In this document: positions 26,858 to 34,966 of the stretch, in pieces
How positions within the stretch are numbered: position 1 is the stretch's first letter
How the letters are laid out: each line of letters begins with the position of its first letter
Assembly: GCF_005886345.1 (NCBI RefSeq)
Contig: NZ_PNEC01000032.1
Coordinates: forward strand, 37,748 to 101,747
Origin: Pseudoalteromonas phenolica
Lineage (GTDB): Bacteria > Pseudomonadota > Gammaproteobacteria > Enterobacterales > Alteromonadaceae
Reading direction: 5' to 3'
DNA: 64,000 nt
The notes under the pieces: generated by a model
The model's database searches: none
What the model was told of the DNA's origin: nothing
Seen by the model: only the letters and a program-made list of their open reading frames with translations
Position numbers and translations under genes: made by a program

Positions 26858-28441
26858 TTACAATTTGTGCAGTTTGGCTTCGCCTGAATTAACATACAGG
26901 GTTCTATCAACGAATGACTGGTTATTTTTAAAACCAACAATTGGTACATGGTGCCATTGAGAAGTGAGTTTGTCTTGCTTGATGTTAAGGGTGACAAAAC
27001 CTCGGTTTTTAAGGTCAACATAACGAATATGTGGGTTTTCTGGTTTTAGGATATTGCCGACATCTCCCACTATTTGCTGCAAACCCGGTACAGGAATTGA
27101 CGGCGAAGTGACAGAAGGTGTAACAATTTCAACGGCAAGTGCACCATCATGGGTAAAGCGATTATATTCACGCCAGTCGTATGGGTTTTTAGCAATATCG
27201 GCAGCCCAAGATGAGTGTACATCGCCAGTTAAGAACACCACATTTTTAATGTCTCTTTGTTCAACAAAGTTAAGTAGTCTGTCTCGAGCGGCAGGATAGC
27301 CATCCCATGCATCAGCGTTAATGGGTTTACCAAACATCTGAATTTGCATAATTTGCACTTGTTGACCAATTAAATTCCACTTCACGCCATTATTTTTGGC
27401 ATCGAGCAGGTTGTCTTCTAACCATTGCTCTTGCTCAAAGCCCAATAAAGTTCGCATAGGATCAAGGCGCGCATCGTCTTTCACATCGACTTGCTCATCG
27501 CGACCAACATAACGGGTATCGAGCATATTTAAATGCAGCAACTGGCCAAATTCGAATTTGCGATACGCCTTTTCACGGTTACCACTTTGAGGCTCTCGAA
27601 TAGGCATCCACTCATAATATGCTTGAATGGCTGCATTGGCACGGGTTTGCCAGTCGCCTTCATTGTCATTATGGTTTTGCGCACCGCCACGCCAAGTGTC
27701 ATTGGTAAACTCATGATCATCCCAAATACAGATCATAGGGTGGGTTTGGTGCAGGGTTTGTAAATCTTCATCTGTTTTATACGTCGCATGACGTAAGCGG
27801 TAATCATTGAGTGACACCATCTCATGTTTTGGCTCTACCAGCCTCTTCCATAATAACGGGTTACGGTAAACATCTTCGTTACCGTACTCATATAAATAGT
27901 CGCCTAGGTGTAAAACTGCATCGAGATCATCCATTTCTGCGATGCGAGCATAGACGTTAAAATAGCCATAGCTAAAGTGTGAACAAGATGTCATCGCTAG
28001 CTTTACTTCAGACACATCATATTGAGGTAAAGTCTTGGTGCGACCGACTGGCGATACAACAGGCTCATCGAGCTCTTCGATGATAAAGCGATAGTAATAA
28101 ATGCTATCAGCATTTAAACCTGTGACATCGACTTTAACGGTAAAATCTCGATCTATACTGGTTTCAACCTTGCCTTCAGTTTCGATAGTCGCGAATGAAG
28201 ATGATGTTGATACTTGCCAGCGCACAGACAATACCAGGCTGTTGATATCGACAACTTGAGTGATTTCCTCAGGAATGGTGACTCGAGTCCAAATGATCAC
28301 CGCATCATGGAGCGGATCACCACTGGCAACGCCATGGCTGAAAGGGTTGGTTTTAAACGTACAACCCGAGAGTGTTAAACTCATTGGCATCACGCTCAGT
28401 AGAGCTGATCCTTTCAAAAAACTTCGACGTGAAATAGACAT
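26858..28441 (-). CDS. phoD: PhoD-family alkaline phosphatase/phosphodiesterase, Tat lipoprotein
   Basis: 527 residues. The N-terminus combines a twin-arginine motif (SRRSFLKG) with a lipobox (LSGC, about 24-27), so it is probably a Tat-exported lipoprotein. An N-terminal beta domain (about 30-130) is followed by the PhoD metallophosphatase domain: 'TSCSHFSYGYFN', 'DAVLHLGDYLYEYG', 'ICIWDDHEFTNDTW' and 'NVVFLTGDVHSSW'. PhoD enzymes hydrolyse phosphate mono- and diesters with calcium and iron to gain phosphate. No Pho box was identified by eye. Confidence 0.93.
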   Translation of the reverse strand: MSISRRSFLKGSALLSVMPMSLTLSGCTFKTNPFSHGVASGDPLHDAVIIWTRVTIPEEITQVVDINSLVLSVRWQVSTSSSFATIETEGKVETSIDRDFTVKVDVTGLNADSIYYYRFIIEELDEPVVSPVGRTKTLPQYDVSEVKLAMTSCSHFSYGYFNVYARIAEMDDLDAVLHLGDYLYEYGNEDVYRNPLLWKRLVEPKHEMVSLNDYRLRHATYKTDEDLQTLHQTHPMICIWDDHEFTNDTWRGGAQNHNDNEGDWQTRANAAIQAYYEWMPIREPQSGNREKAYRKFEFGQLLHLNMLDTRYVGRDEQVDVKDDARLDPMRTLLGFEQEQWLEDNLLDAKNNGVKWNLIGQQVQIMQIQMFGKPINADAWDGYPAARDRLLNFVEQRDIKNVVFLTGDVHSSWAADIAKNPYDWREYNRFTHDGALAVEIVTPSVTSPSIPVPGLQQIVGDVGNILKPENPHIRYVDLKNRGFVTLNIKQDKLTSQWHHVPIVGFKNNQSFVDRTLYVNSGEAKLHKL

Positions 28442-28558
28442 AAGTAATTACTCTAAAAAAAGGGAGCGCTAGAATTAACACGTAAAAGTTACAAAAATGT
28501 TAATTTAAATCAGCTTTTTCAGAAATGAGTAATTTCTAAGTCTATGAATATAAACAGA

Positions 28559-28585
28559 AGCTCACTCATAGTTGATGAGTGAGCT
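28559..28585 (-). terminator. Hairpin after secF
   Basis: AGCTCACTCAT / ATGAGTGAGCT, a perfect 11-bp stem with a 5-base loop, about 20 bases past the SecF stop on the minus strand. The tail is only moderately T-rich (TTCTGTTTAT), so efficiency is uncertain. Confidence 0.6.
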
Positions 28586-28603
28586 AAATGCTCTAAATGT
28601 TAG

Positions 28604-29506
28604 TTAGGGCTCAGCGAGTAGTTTTTTCACCTCATCGCTGTCTTGGTTTTGATAGTTTGCAAAACTTAAGCCCATAAATTCAGGCAAGGTTGCGCTGATA
28701 AAAATAGATGACAAGGTACCCGCAGTTAAACCAATTAACAGGGCGCTGGCAAAACCATTTAAGGCATCGCCTCCGAGCAACCAAATCGCAAAAACCGTGG
28801 CAAGTGTGGTAAACGAGGTGATCAGCGTACGGCGTAATGTACTTTGCAAGGCTTCATTAATTGAATGACCAATGGGTTGTTCAGGATTGGCACGAATGAG
28901 TTCACGAATGCGGTCGCCAATGATAATACTGTCGTTGAGCGAGTAACCGATAATCGCTAAAAGTGCTGCCAATACCGTTAAATCGAAGGTTAAGCCAAGC
29001 ACAGTGAATAAAGCGATGGTGAGTAAAACATCGTGGAACAGCGCGACAGTTGCCGCGACGGCGAGTCGCCACTCAAAACGCACCATTAAATAAATCAGCA
29101 CAGACATCACTGCAAACACAGCCGCCAGTGCACCACTGGTTTTGAGCTCTTCACCTACTTGTGCGCCCAGAAACTTACTTTCTAGGATATGGGCATTTAA
29201 CTTTGACTCAATCGCAGTTTGAAAAGCGGCGATTGAATCTGAAGCCACGTCGGGTAAAAACAACACCCGCCAATGGCCGTCTTGGCTTTGCGATAAGCTA
29301 AATGCGTCTGATGTTAAGGTACTTAATGTGGTTTGCAATTCACTCATACTGGTTAGCGACATTAACGTGAAGTCTAAAACGGTACCCCCCGTAAAATCTA
29401 AACCAAATACAATGGGGTTAAGGGCTAAAGTGCCAAGGCTAACAACAATAGCAAGTAGACTAAATATAAAGCCCATTTTACGGGCAGACTGCCAAATATT
29501 ATGCAT
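28604..29506 (-). CDS. secF: Protein translocase subunit SecF
   Basis: 300 residues, six TM helices. 'IVFGLDFTGGTVLDF' is the SecF D-F-x-G-G motif after TM1; the periplasmic P4 domain lies at about 40-120; the C-terminal RND-like helices include 'ALLAIIGYSLNDSIIIGDRIRE'. With SecD it uses the proton gradient to pull proteins through SecYEG. It overlaps secD by 8 bases. No yajC is present, so this may be a second SecDF set rather than the main one (inference). Confidence 0.93.
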   Translation of the reverse strand: MHNIWQSARKMGFIFSLLAIVVSLGTLALNPIVFGLDFTGGTVLDFTLMSLTSMSELQTTLSTLTSDAFSLSQSQDGHWRVLFLPDVASDSIAAFQTAIESKLNAHILESKFLGAQVGEELKTSGALAAVFAVMSVLIYLMVRFEWRLAVAATVALFHDVLLTIALFTVLGLTFDLTVLAALLAIIGYSLNDSIIIGDRIRELIRANPEQPIGHSINEALQSTLRRTLITSFTTLATVFAIWLLGGDALNGFASALLIGLTAGTLSSIFISATLPEFMGLSFANYQNQDSDEVKKLLAEP

Positions 29507-31385
29507 GATGCGCTCCTTCTTTCTTTGTTGTTACTGATTCAAGTTGGGCCTTGTTTTTATCTTTTTGATGCTCGTTTTTTCTTTTATTTTTAAGAAAGAG
29601 TGGCGAAAGGTGAGACGACACCAATACGCCCGAGAACAAACTGGTTAAGATCCCAAGGGCTAACGTAATAGCAAAACCTTTGATTGGGCCATAACCTACA
29701 CCAAGTAAAACCAGCGCGGTGATCATCGTCGTTAGGTTCGCATCGATAATGCTCGACATAGCATGTTGATAGCCGCGTTTTAAAGCGCCAAGTGTGCTCG
29801 CACCTTGTTTAATTTCATCACGAATACGCTCAAAAATAATCACATTGGTATCGACCGCCATACCTATAGTGAGTACTAAACCCGCGATCCCGGGTAAGGT
29901 TAACACCGCTCCCGGTAATAACGACATTAACCCAAGTAAACAAACAAGATTCACCACCAATGCAATGATGGCGACTACACCGAGTCGCCCGTAGCAGGCC
30001 AACATGAATAATAGGGTGATGGCTAAGCCCAATTTGAGCGCATTAAAGCCGTTTTCAATGTTTTGCTCGCCTAGGCTTGGGCCAATCGTTTGCTCTTCAA
30101 CAATGGTGATAGGTGCCTGAAGTGACCCAGCACGCAATACCATAGCCAGCTCTTGTGCACGCTGCATGGTGCCTAAATTAGTGATACTAAATTGGCGGTT
30201 AAGGGCTTGTTGAATGGTGGCGACCGAAATCACTTCTTGTTGTTTAACCACATCCCCTTTTTGATTTTGGTGATATTCGCCATAGAGAGTGGCCATTGGC
30301 TTACCAATGTTTTGTCGCGAGAAACGACTCATCTTATCGCCGCCAGCAGGGGAGAGCATGAGTTGTACTAGCGGTTGTCCTGACTCATCGCGTCCAGCCT
30401 GAGCCGATTCAATCTCTGAGCCAGTAAAAATAGGTAAGGGGTTCAATTTGGTTGTGCCGCCATCTTTATACTTGTAAGTGTGGCCACCAATGTCTTTCAA
30501 CGCATGAAAAGACAACTCAGCAGTTGCCCCAATTAAGCGTTTTGCAGCAGCTGGATCTTGTACTCCCGGCAACTCAATTCGAATATGCTGTTTACCTTGG
30601 CGTTGTGTGACTGCTTCTGTGATCCCCAATTGCTCGATACGCGAGCGCAAAGTACTAATGGCTTGGCCAATTGCTTGTTCAGCAATCTGCTTTTGGCTAG
30701 CTTCGTCAAAACCAAGTTGCCAAATCGCTTGGCTTGCCGTGTTTTGTTCAACACTCGTAAGGCTTGGGTAGTCTGTTTTTAAGTGCTTAACTAAGGTAGC
30801 AAGCTTACCTGCTTGGTTACTGTTGGCTTTTATAACCACGCGATTATCATGGGCTGCTTCAATCTTGATACCACGTAATTTGTGCTCAATGCGATAATCT
30901 TTGGCGACTAAACGCAGTTTTTCGAGTCGCTCTTCAAGGGCTTTGTCGGTATCAACTTTTAATACAAATAAAACGCCGCCGTTTAAATCTAAGCCCAATT
31001 TTAAAGGGGATAAATTAAAGCTTTGCAGCCATGCGGGTGTAGTTGCTTCACTTTGCACGCTAATGTTTGCTGCGTTTTGTAATTGTGTTTGTAACTTTTT
31101 TTGTAATATGGCTTGCGCATTCACACTTGCTTTTGGATGTTCGAGCAACACACGAATTTCACCGGTTTGATGATTTACCGTCGCTTCACGCACAGGCAAT
31201 TGCGCGTCTTCAAGATATTGGCTAATTTGAGTCGCCGATAACGTATTGTTATGGCTGCTGACCTTTAATACCGTGTTATTCGGATAAAGGTTTGGTAGCG
31301 CGCTAATTGCCAGAAATACAATGACTAACAGCAACGCCCATGGGGTCAAACGGTTGTTTGACTTAGGGTTTAATTGATTTTTCAT
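29499..31385 (-). CDS. secD: Protein translocase subunit SecD
   Basis: 628 residues, the usual SecD length. TM1 (about 13-32), periplasmic P1 domain (about 35-430) with 'LGLDLNGGVLFVLKVD' (D-L-x-G-G), 'HIRIELPGVQDPAAAKRLIGATAELSFH' and 'EQTIGPSLGEQNIENG', then five C-terminal helices with 'VLTIGMAVDTNVIIFERIRDEI'. A highly charged tail of about 35 residues follows the last helix. Inner membrane, acts with SecF encoded downstream with overlap. It follows a small exported protein gene by 72 bases. Confidence 0.95.
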   Translation of the reverse strand: MKNQLNPKSNNRLTPWALLLVIVFLAISALPNLYPNNTVLKVSSHNNTLSATQISQYLEDAQLPVREATVNHQTGEIRVLLEHPKASVNAQAILQKKLQTQLQNAANISVQSEATTPAWLQSFNLSPLKLGLDLNGGVLFVLKVDTDKALEERLEKLRLVAKDYRIEHKLRGIKIEAAHDNRVVIKANSNQAGKLATLVKHLKTDYPSLTSVEQNTASQAIWQLGFDEASQKQIAEQAIGQAISTLRSRIEQLGITEAVTQRQGKQHIRIELPGVQDPAAAKRLIGATAELSFHALKDIGGHTYKYKDGGTTKLNPLPIFTGSEIESAQAGRDESGQPLVQLMLSPAGGDKMSRFSRQNIGKPMATLYGEYHQNQKGDVVKQQEVISVATIQQALNRQFSITNLGTMQRAQELAMVLRAGSLQAPITIVEEQTIGPSLGEQNIENGFNALKLGLAITLLFMLACYGRLGVVAIIALVVNLVCLLGLMSLLPGAVLTLPGIAGLVLTIGMAVDTNVIIFERIRDEIKQGASTLGALKRGYQHAMSSIIDANLTTMITALVLLGVGYGPIKGFAITLALGILTSLFSGVLVSSHLSPLFLKNKRKNEHQKDKNKAQLESVTTKKEGAHHA

Positions 31386-31457
31386 AATTCACTCATCTAG
31401 GGCAGCAAAACACAGTTTTGCCGAAAAAATTAAAAGACTTTTTTGCGATAAGTGAAA

Positions 31458-31904
31458 TTAAGCGTGGTAGGTTAGTTGCGCTTTATAAACTAAATTGGCA
31501 GGTTTACAGGCATCAATAAAGCCGTGGTTTGGCCGTGTATTGCATTGGTACCAAGGTTGTTCGAGCTTGTCTGTTTGCAAGCGAATTTCGCTAATGTAAG
31601 TGTCTGACATCAGCTCAAAAACTAAAATAAATTCGCTTTGCTGTTTTGGATGTAAAAAACGAATGGCTTGTTGTTGAGAAGGGCGCTCAACAATTGAAAA
31701 CAACCCAGAATCATCGGCAGTAATATGATGGTTTTGAGATTGCTGCTGCGATGAAAACTCATCACCAACTTCAACTTCAAACAGACTTTGATAATTAGTC
31801 TGGCTCTGAACATTATTCTGCGCATGCGCAAACTGTTCGGCAGATGACGGAGCAACGGCAAACAGTAAAAACAACACAGCAAGAATTTTTAAAATTCGGT
31901 TCAA
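31458..31904 (-). CDS. Small exported protein upstream of secD, unknown function
   Basis: 148 residues. Signal peptide about 1-22 (cleavage near SSA-EQ), then a Gln- and Ser-rich mature region with two cysteines near the C-terminus ('YQCNTRPNHGFIDACKP') that could form a disulfide. The start used is TTG with no clear Shine-Dalgarno; no ATG gives a comparable protein with its signal peptide. No family recognised. It is probably the first gene of the secD-secF operon, which hints at a role in export or as an accessory factor (inference). Confidence 0.6.
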   Translation of the reverse strand: MNRILKILAVLFLLFAVAPSSAEQFAHAQNNVQSQTNYQSLFEVEVGDEFSSQQQSQNHHITADDSGLFSIVERPSQQQAIRFLHPKQQSEFILVFELMSDTYISEIRLQTDKLEQPWYQCNTRPNHGFIDACKPANLVYKAQLTYHA

Positions 31905-32193
31905 AGCAACAAGTTCAAAATAAAAACGTGCAAATATGATAAGGGCGGATTGGTTTTAATCAAGTATAAAATCGAATTCAGCGTTTTTAAGTTAAATTTG
32001 TTTAATGGGGGGACTGTTTACAATTCCCGATTAAATCCGTTTACCATGCCGGTTTATTAAGCAGGCTTATTCTAAGTTGTTGAGTACTTGATAGAAACAA
32101 GATATTGTTGATGAAATTAACAGGAATGATTCCCGATTTGGTACTGACAAAAACAGGAATTTTTCCTATGAAAAAGCTGTTATACGGTTGTAG

Positions 32194-32649
32194 ATGTATC
32201 CAGAAATCACTGAAATTAATGAAGCTCAACTTAAGGTAACTTATGATAAGTTGCCTTGGTTTCTGTATTGTTTGATCTGGGCGGGTTACTTTTCTTCCTT
32301 ATACTATTTAAATTTCTTATCGCCTGATAGCTGGTTTTTTTCGTTTTTTCTCGTAACTTTAATACTTCTAATTTTGTGTATATCAGGTTGTACAACACGC
32401 TTCATCAAAAAAGAAATATTCATTTTTGACTCTATAAAGAAAGAAATATTAAAAAATGGAGAGGTGTATCAAAAATATGATGATATTAAAGAGATCATAA
32501 TAGATGAAATATCAGGTGATTGTTCAGATGACTATGAGCTTATATTCAAATTTTCTAAAGGGAAATTAAACCTTGGTAGAGATACTGATAGGAATAAAGT
32601 TGTTGAAAGATATAATCAGGTTAATAGGTTCATAAAAAACACCGTATAA
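32194..32649 (+). CDS. Cassette 1: two-TM protein of unknown function
   Basis: 151 residues. Two hydrophobic helices (about 24-43 and 47-67) separated by a short turn are followed by a cytoplasmic tail that reads as a beta-rich PH-like domain ('KKEIFIFDSIKKEILKNGEVYQKYDDIKEIII'). It starts 9 bases inside the cassette edge, as is typical of cassette genes, and its stop overlaps the first attC core. No named family is certain. Promoter unknown: cassette genes often depend on an external or internal promoter. Confidence 0.65.
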   Translation: MYPEITEINEAQLKVTYDKLPWFLYCLIWAGYFSSLYYLNFLSPDSWFFSFFLVTLILLILCISGCTTRFIKKEIFIFDSIKKEILKNGEVYQKYDDIKEIIIDEISGDCSDDYELIFKFSKGKLNLGRDTDRNKVVERYNQVNRFIKNTV

Positions 32650-32747
32650 CAAACGCTTTAACCAAAAGGACGCTAAACAGCAGGCTAGCGCTCCTCTGTC
32701 GCTAATTTTAGCCTGCTATTTTGCGCCGGTTAAGCGCAGCGTTATGC
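32644..32747 (+). other. attC site 1
   Basis: From GTATAAC to GTTATGC, 104 bases. Outer arms CGCTTTAACC and GGTTAAGCG pair with one unpaired T, the extrahelical base expected of attC, and inner arms AGCAGGCTA / TAGCCTGCT pair perfectly. Nearly identical to attC 3. Confidence 0.88.
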
Positions 32748-32783
32748 GGGTAAGCAGTTAAGGTGTACATTAAGAATGTATAA

Positions 32784-33026
32784 ATGGCTTTGATAATGAA
32801 AAAACCAGTTTTACTCTTAGGTCCTGCTTTAGGGGCAATTATCGGCTTTGGCATTGCTAAATATCAAATAGCTCAAAACATACAAGCAATGCAGGAGTAT
32901 TTTGGCTGGGTTTGTGGTACTGGTTTAGATTTGCCAATGTATATTTGGATTCCCGTTGGTTCTATAACGGGCTTTGTTTTTGCTAAATTGTTTTTACGCT
33001 TTAATAATTTGAATAAATCCGCATAA
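32784..33026 (+). CDS. Cassette 2: small two-TM protein
   Basis: 80 residues (or 76 from the in-frame ATG at 32796). Two hydrophobic segments (about 6-25 and 50-70), both Gly-rich ('LGPALGAIIGFGIAK', 'PVGSITGFVFAK'), separated by a short loop containing one Cys; the tail is basic. Function unknown. The stop overlaps the core of attC 2, the usual arrangement in a cassette. Confidence 0.6.
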   Translation: MALIMKKPVLLLGPALGAIIGFGIAKYQIAQNIQAMQEYFGWVCGTGLDLPMYIWIPVGSITGFVFAKLFLRFNNLNKSA

Positions 33027-33116
33027 CAAGGCGCTCAACTAGGACAAAATTAAATAAGCTCGTCGCTTCGCTCGATTTTAGCTTATTCAATTTTGCCTGT
33101 TAGCTAAGCGTTAGGT
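33021..33116 (+). other. attC site 2
   Basis: From GCATAAC to GTTAGGT, 96 bases. Arms ACAAAATT / AATTTTG and AATAAGCT / AGCTTATT pair around an inner loop. Clearly different in sequence from attC 1 and 3 but similar in architecture. Confidence 0.82.
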
Positions 33117-33140
33117 GTTTCACAAATATTTCGAGGCAAC

Positions 33141-33389
33141 ATGAATTCCAAGATAGAATTTAATACAAAAGTTATTCAAAAATTAGAGGAGCTCGGGGCT
33201 GACAAGCCTTGTCATAGATGTGGTCATACAAAGATTGAATTTGTGGGATATAGCAAACAAGAGTTAGGTGATAGTCCAGATAATATGGATTATGACATGC
33301 CAGTAGCGATAACTGCTTGTCAAAATTGTGCGGTTATCTCATATCACGCGCTCATTCCTTTAGGCTTAGCTCCTGCTGATGAGGAATAG
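33141..33389 (+). CDS. Cassette 3, first gene: small zinc-ribbon protein
   Basis: 82 residues. Two cysteine pairs, CHRC (about 24-27) and CQNC (about 61-64), separated by about 33 residues, form a probable zinc ribbon; the middle is acidic. Cytoplasmic, no signal. Function unknown; such ribbons often mediate nucleic-acid or protein contact. Its stop is 2 bases before the next start (33392), and both genes lie in the same cassette. Confidence 0.7.
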   Translation: MNSKIEFNTKVIQKLEELGADKPCHRCGHTKIEFVGYSKQELGDSPDNMDYDMPVAITACQNCAVISYHALIPLGLAPADEE

Positions 33390-33391
33390 TT

Positions 33392-33691
33392 ATGAATAAC
33401 ACAAAATTCGCTTCCACTAAACCTAAAAGTGGTATTCAACCAGAAGCACAACATCAATATGCATTAGAGTCTCAAAAGTTAGGTTTACAAGCAGGTTTAC
33501 TAGGGAAAGTGTTTGGAGTTTCTCAAGCTGCATCTAAAAATATTGCCGGCTTTATCGCTGTACTGCTAATAGCTACAGGGATACTAACTCTTTTTATTGA
33601 TTCAAAAATCACTGCAAGTGAATTCTGGGAGTTAATAGTACCAATTTTAACAATGATTCTCGGATACTTGTTCGGTCAAAAAAACACCTAA
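33392..33691 (+). CDS. Cassette 3, second gene: small two-TM protein
   Basis: 99 residues. A polar N-terminus of about 45 residues is followed by two helices (about 50-70 and 78-94, the second ending 'MILGYLFGQKNT'). It begins 2 bases after the zinc-ribbon stop, so the pair is co-translated and moves as a unit. Family not recognised. A membrane protein paired with a small soluble zinc protein is suggestive of a two-component function, but nothing in the sequence says which. Confidence 0.65.
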   Translation: MNNTKFASTKPKSGIQPEAQHQYALESQKLGLQAGLLGKVFGVSQAASKNIAGFIAVLLIATGILTLFIDSKITASEFWELIVPILTMILGYLFGQKNT

Positions 33692-33788
33692 CAAACGCTT
33701 TAACCAATGGACGCAAAACAGCAGGCTTGCGCTCCTTCGTCGCTATTTTTAGCCTGCTATTTTGCGCCGGTTAAGCGAGGCGTTATAA
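33686..33788 (+). other. attC site 3
   Basis: From ACCTAAC to GTTATAA, 103 bases. It matches attC 1 almost base for base, including CGCTTTAACC / GGTTAAGCG and the AGCAGGCT / AGCCTGCT inner arms. Confidence 0.88.
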
Positions 33789-33803
33789 CACTATGAGGAA
33801 CGG

Positions 33804-34301
33804 ATGCGTAATTTAATATTTTCCCTGATTGTATTTACTGTTGCTGGATGTAATTCGACATCAAATGTTTCAAAAGTGCAGGTACAACCTAAAAACTCTA
33901 AATGCGACTTAATTGCTGAGGCTGTAGGGCCTATGGTTGCCACTAAATGGGCACTTAAGGAAACAAATAAAACTCAAAAAGATAAAGAGCCAGGTGGTTG
34001 GAGAATGCTTGGCTTAGTGCATCATGACGCATTTGAAAAAGCTGGGTTTAGTCTCGATGAAACTAAAGCAATAGCTAAAGAAGTGTATGAAATCGATATA
34101 TCCGATCAAATGGAGTATGACATTCTTTCTTATCGTTATTTTTATAAGGCACAATGTCAACTACAAGCGAAGAACATTAAACCTCTACCACTAGCTGATA
34201 CTTATAAAACTCTGGATCAATGTTGGTACCCTGATAAAAACAAAAGTTTAAATGAAGAGATTTGTTTCAAACAAGTTTTATCCGGTGAAATCGTGTTATA
34301 A
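33804..34301 (+). CDS. Cassette 4: putative lipoprotein
   Basis: 165 residues. The N-terminus MRNLIFSLIVFTVAGC ends in a lipobox (VAGC, Cys16), so the protein is probably lipid-anchored. The mature part is mixed charged with three or four further cysteines ('QCWYPDKNK', 'EEICFKQV'). The ATG is 22 bases inside the cassette, preceded by GAGG. No family recognised. Exported cassette proteins may act at the cell surface, but no role can be inferred. Confidence 0.65.
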   Translation: MRNLIFSLIVFTVAGCNSTSNVSKVQVQPKNSKCDLIAEAVGPMVATKWALKETNKTQKDKEPGGWRMLGLVHHDAFEKAGFSLDETKAIAKEVYEIDISDQMEYDILSYRYFYKAQCQLQAKNIKPLPLADTYKTLDQCWYPDKNKSLNEEICFKQVLSGEIVL

Positions 34302-34396
34302 CAAGCTATTAAATAGGTACAAATTACAGTTGGCTTTTGCTCCTTCGTCGCTTAATTTTAGCCAACTATATTTTGCCTATTAACAGGGCGTTATTA
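34296..34396 (+). other. attC site 4
   Basis: From TTATAAC to GTTATTA, 101 bases. Inner arms AGTTGGCT / AGCCAACT pair well; the outer arms are weaker and AT-rich. The central stretch 'GCTCCTTCGTCGCT' is shared with attC 3. Confidence 0.8.
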
Positions 34397-34414
34397 CTAA
34401 AGGGAAAAGCAAGG

Positions 34415-34900
34415 GTGAGTATTGAATTAACAATCAAATATTCTGATGCAGAATATAAATCAGCGCTTAGAGAACAATTGACTGTGATGCCAAATAAACA
34501 TCTCCACACCTATCTACCAACTGGTATTTTAATATTTGTTGGTGTTGTCTTTTTCTACTTCAATGTTTTGTTTTCCTGGTGGGGTATTAGTCTCATTACG
34601 CTCCTCTCAATCTATGCTATTCCCTGTCTATTTGCAGACTTTCTAATGCCATCAATAGCACTCGCTTTTGCAAAAAAGGAAAAACTTCAAGACACATATC
34701 ATTTCACAATCAATAAAGAGCAAATTGAAAGAAGTTCAGGACAAGGCAAACTTAATACGAAATGGGAAGACTTAACTTCTGTCGACTTTTTTCCTCAAAA
34801 TATTTTCTTCAATTTGGAGGAGGGGGTTATATCAATCCCAAAATCAAGATTAACAGATGCGGAGATAGAGAAACTTAGGATATATGCGAAACGCACCTAA
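34415..34900 (+). CDS. Cassette 5: YcxB-like membrane protein
   Basis: 161 residues from the GTG at 34415, with AAAGGG 9 bases upstream. The longer open frame from 34337 would read through attC 4 and is rejected. An N-terminal strand region is followed by two helices (about 30-50 and 55-75), then a C-terminal domain with 'DTYHFTINKEQIERSSGQGKLNTKWEDLTSV' and 'IPKSRLTDAEIEKLR', the pattern of the YcxB-like C-terminal family. Function unknown. No attC follows, so this last unit is either fixed in place or has lost its site. Confidence 0.7.
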   Translation: MSIELTIKYSDAEYKSALREQLTVMPNKHLHTYLPTGILIFVGVVFFYFNVLFSWWGISLITLLSIYAIPCLFADFLMPSIALAFAKKEKLQDTYHFTINKEQIERSSGQGKLNTKWEDLTSVDFFPQNIFFNLEEGVISIPKSRLTDAEIEKLRIYAKRT

Positions 34901-34966
34901 AAAGAGACTATGGCATCACTCAGAATTTAGCTGCTTCAACTTTAGAAGTGAACTTAGGGAAGAGCA

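Larger units (their letters stand above)
32179..34396 (+). mobile_element. Integron gene-cassette array without integrase in the window
   Basis: A row of short plus-strand genes, each unit ended by a 96-104 base attC-like site running from a core such as GTATAAC to GTTATGC, with complementary arms between. Four attC sites (32644, 33021, 33686, 34296) define complete cassettes; a fifth unit after 34391 lacks a recognisable attC. A GTTATAC at 32179 may mark the left edge. No tyrosine integrase or clear attI is visible in the window, so it qualifies as an orphan cassette cluster unless intI lies elsewhere. The neighbours on the left (SecD operon) are ordinary core genes. Confidence 0.85.

Noticed and set aside
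34337..34414. Longer N-terminus for the YcxB-like protein
   Set aside because: It would translate through attC 4. The GTG at 34415 has a good ribosome site and gives the usual protein start.
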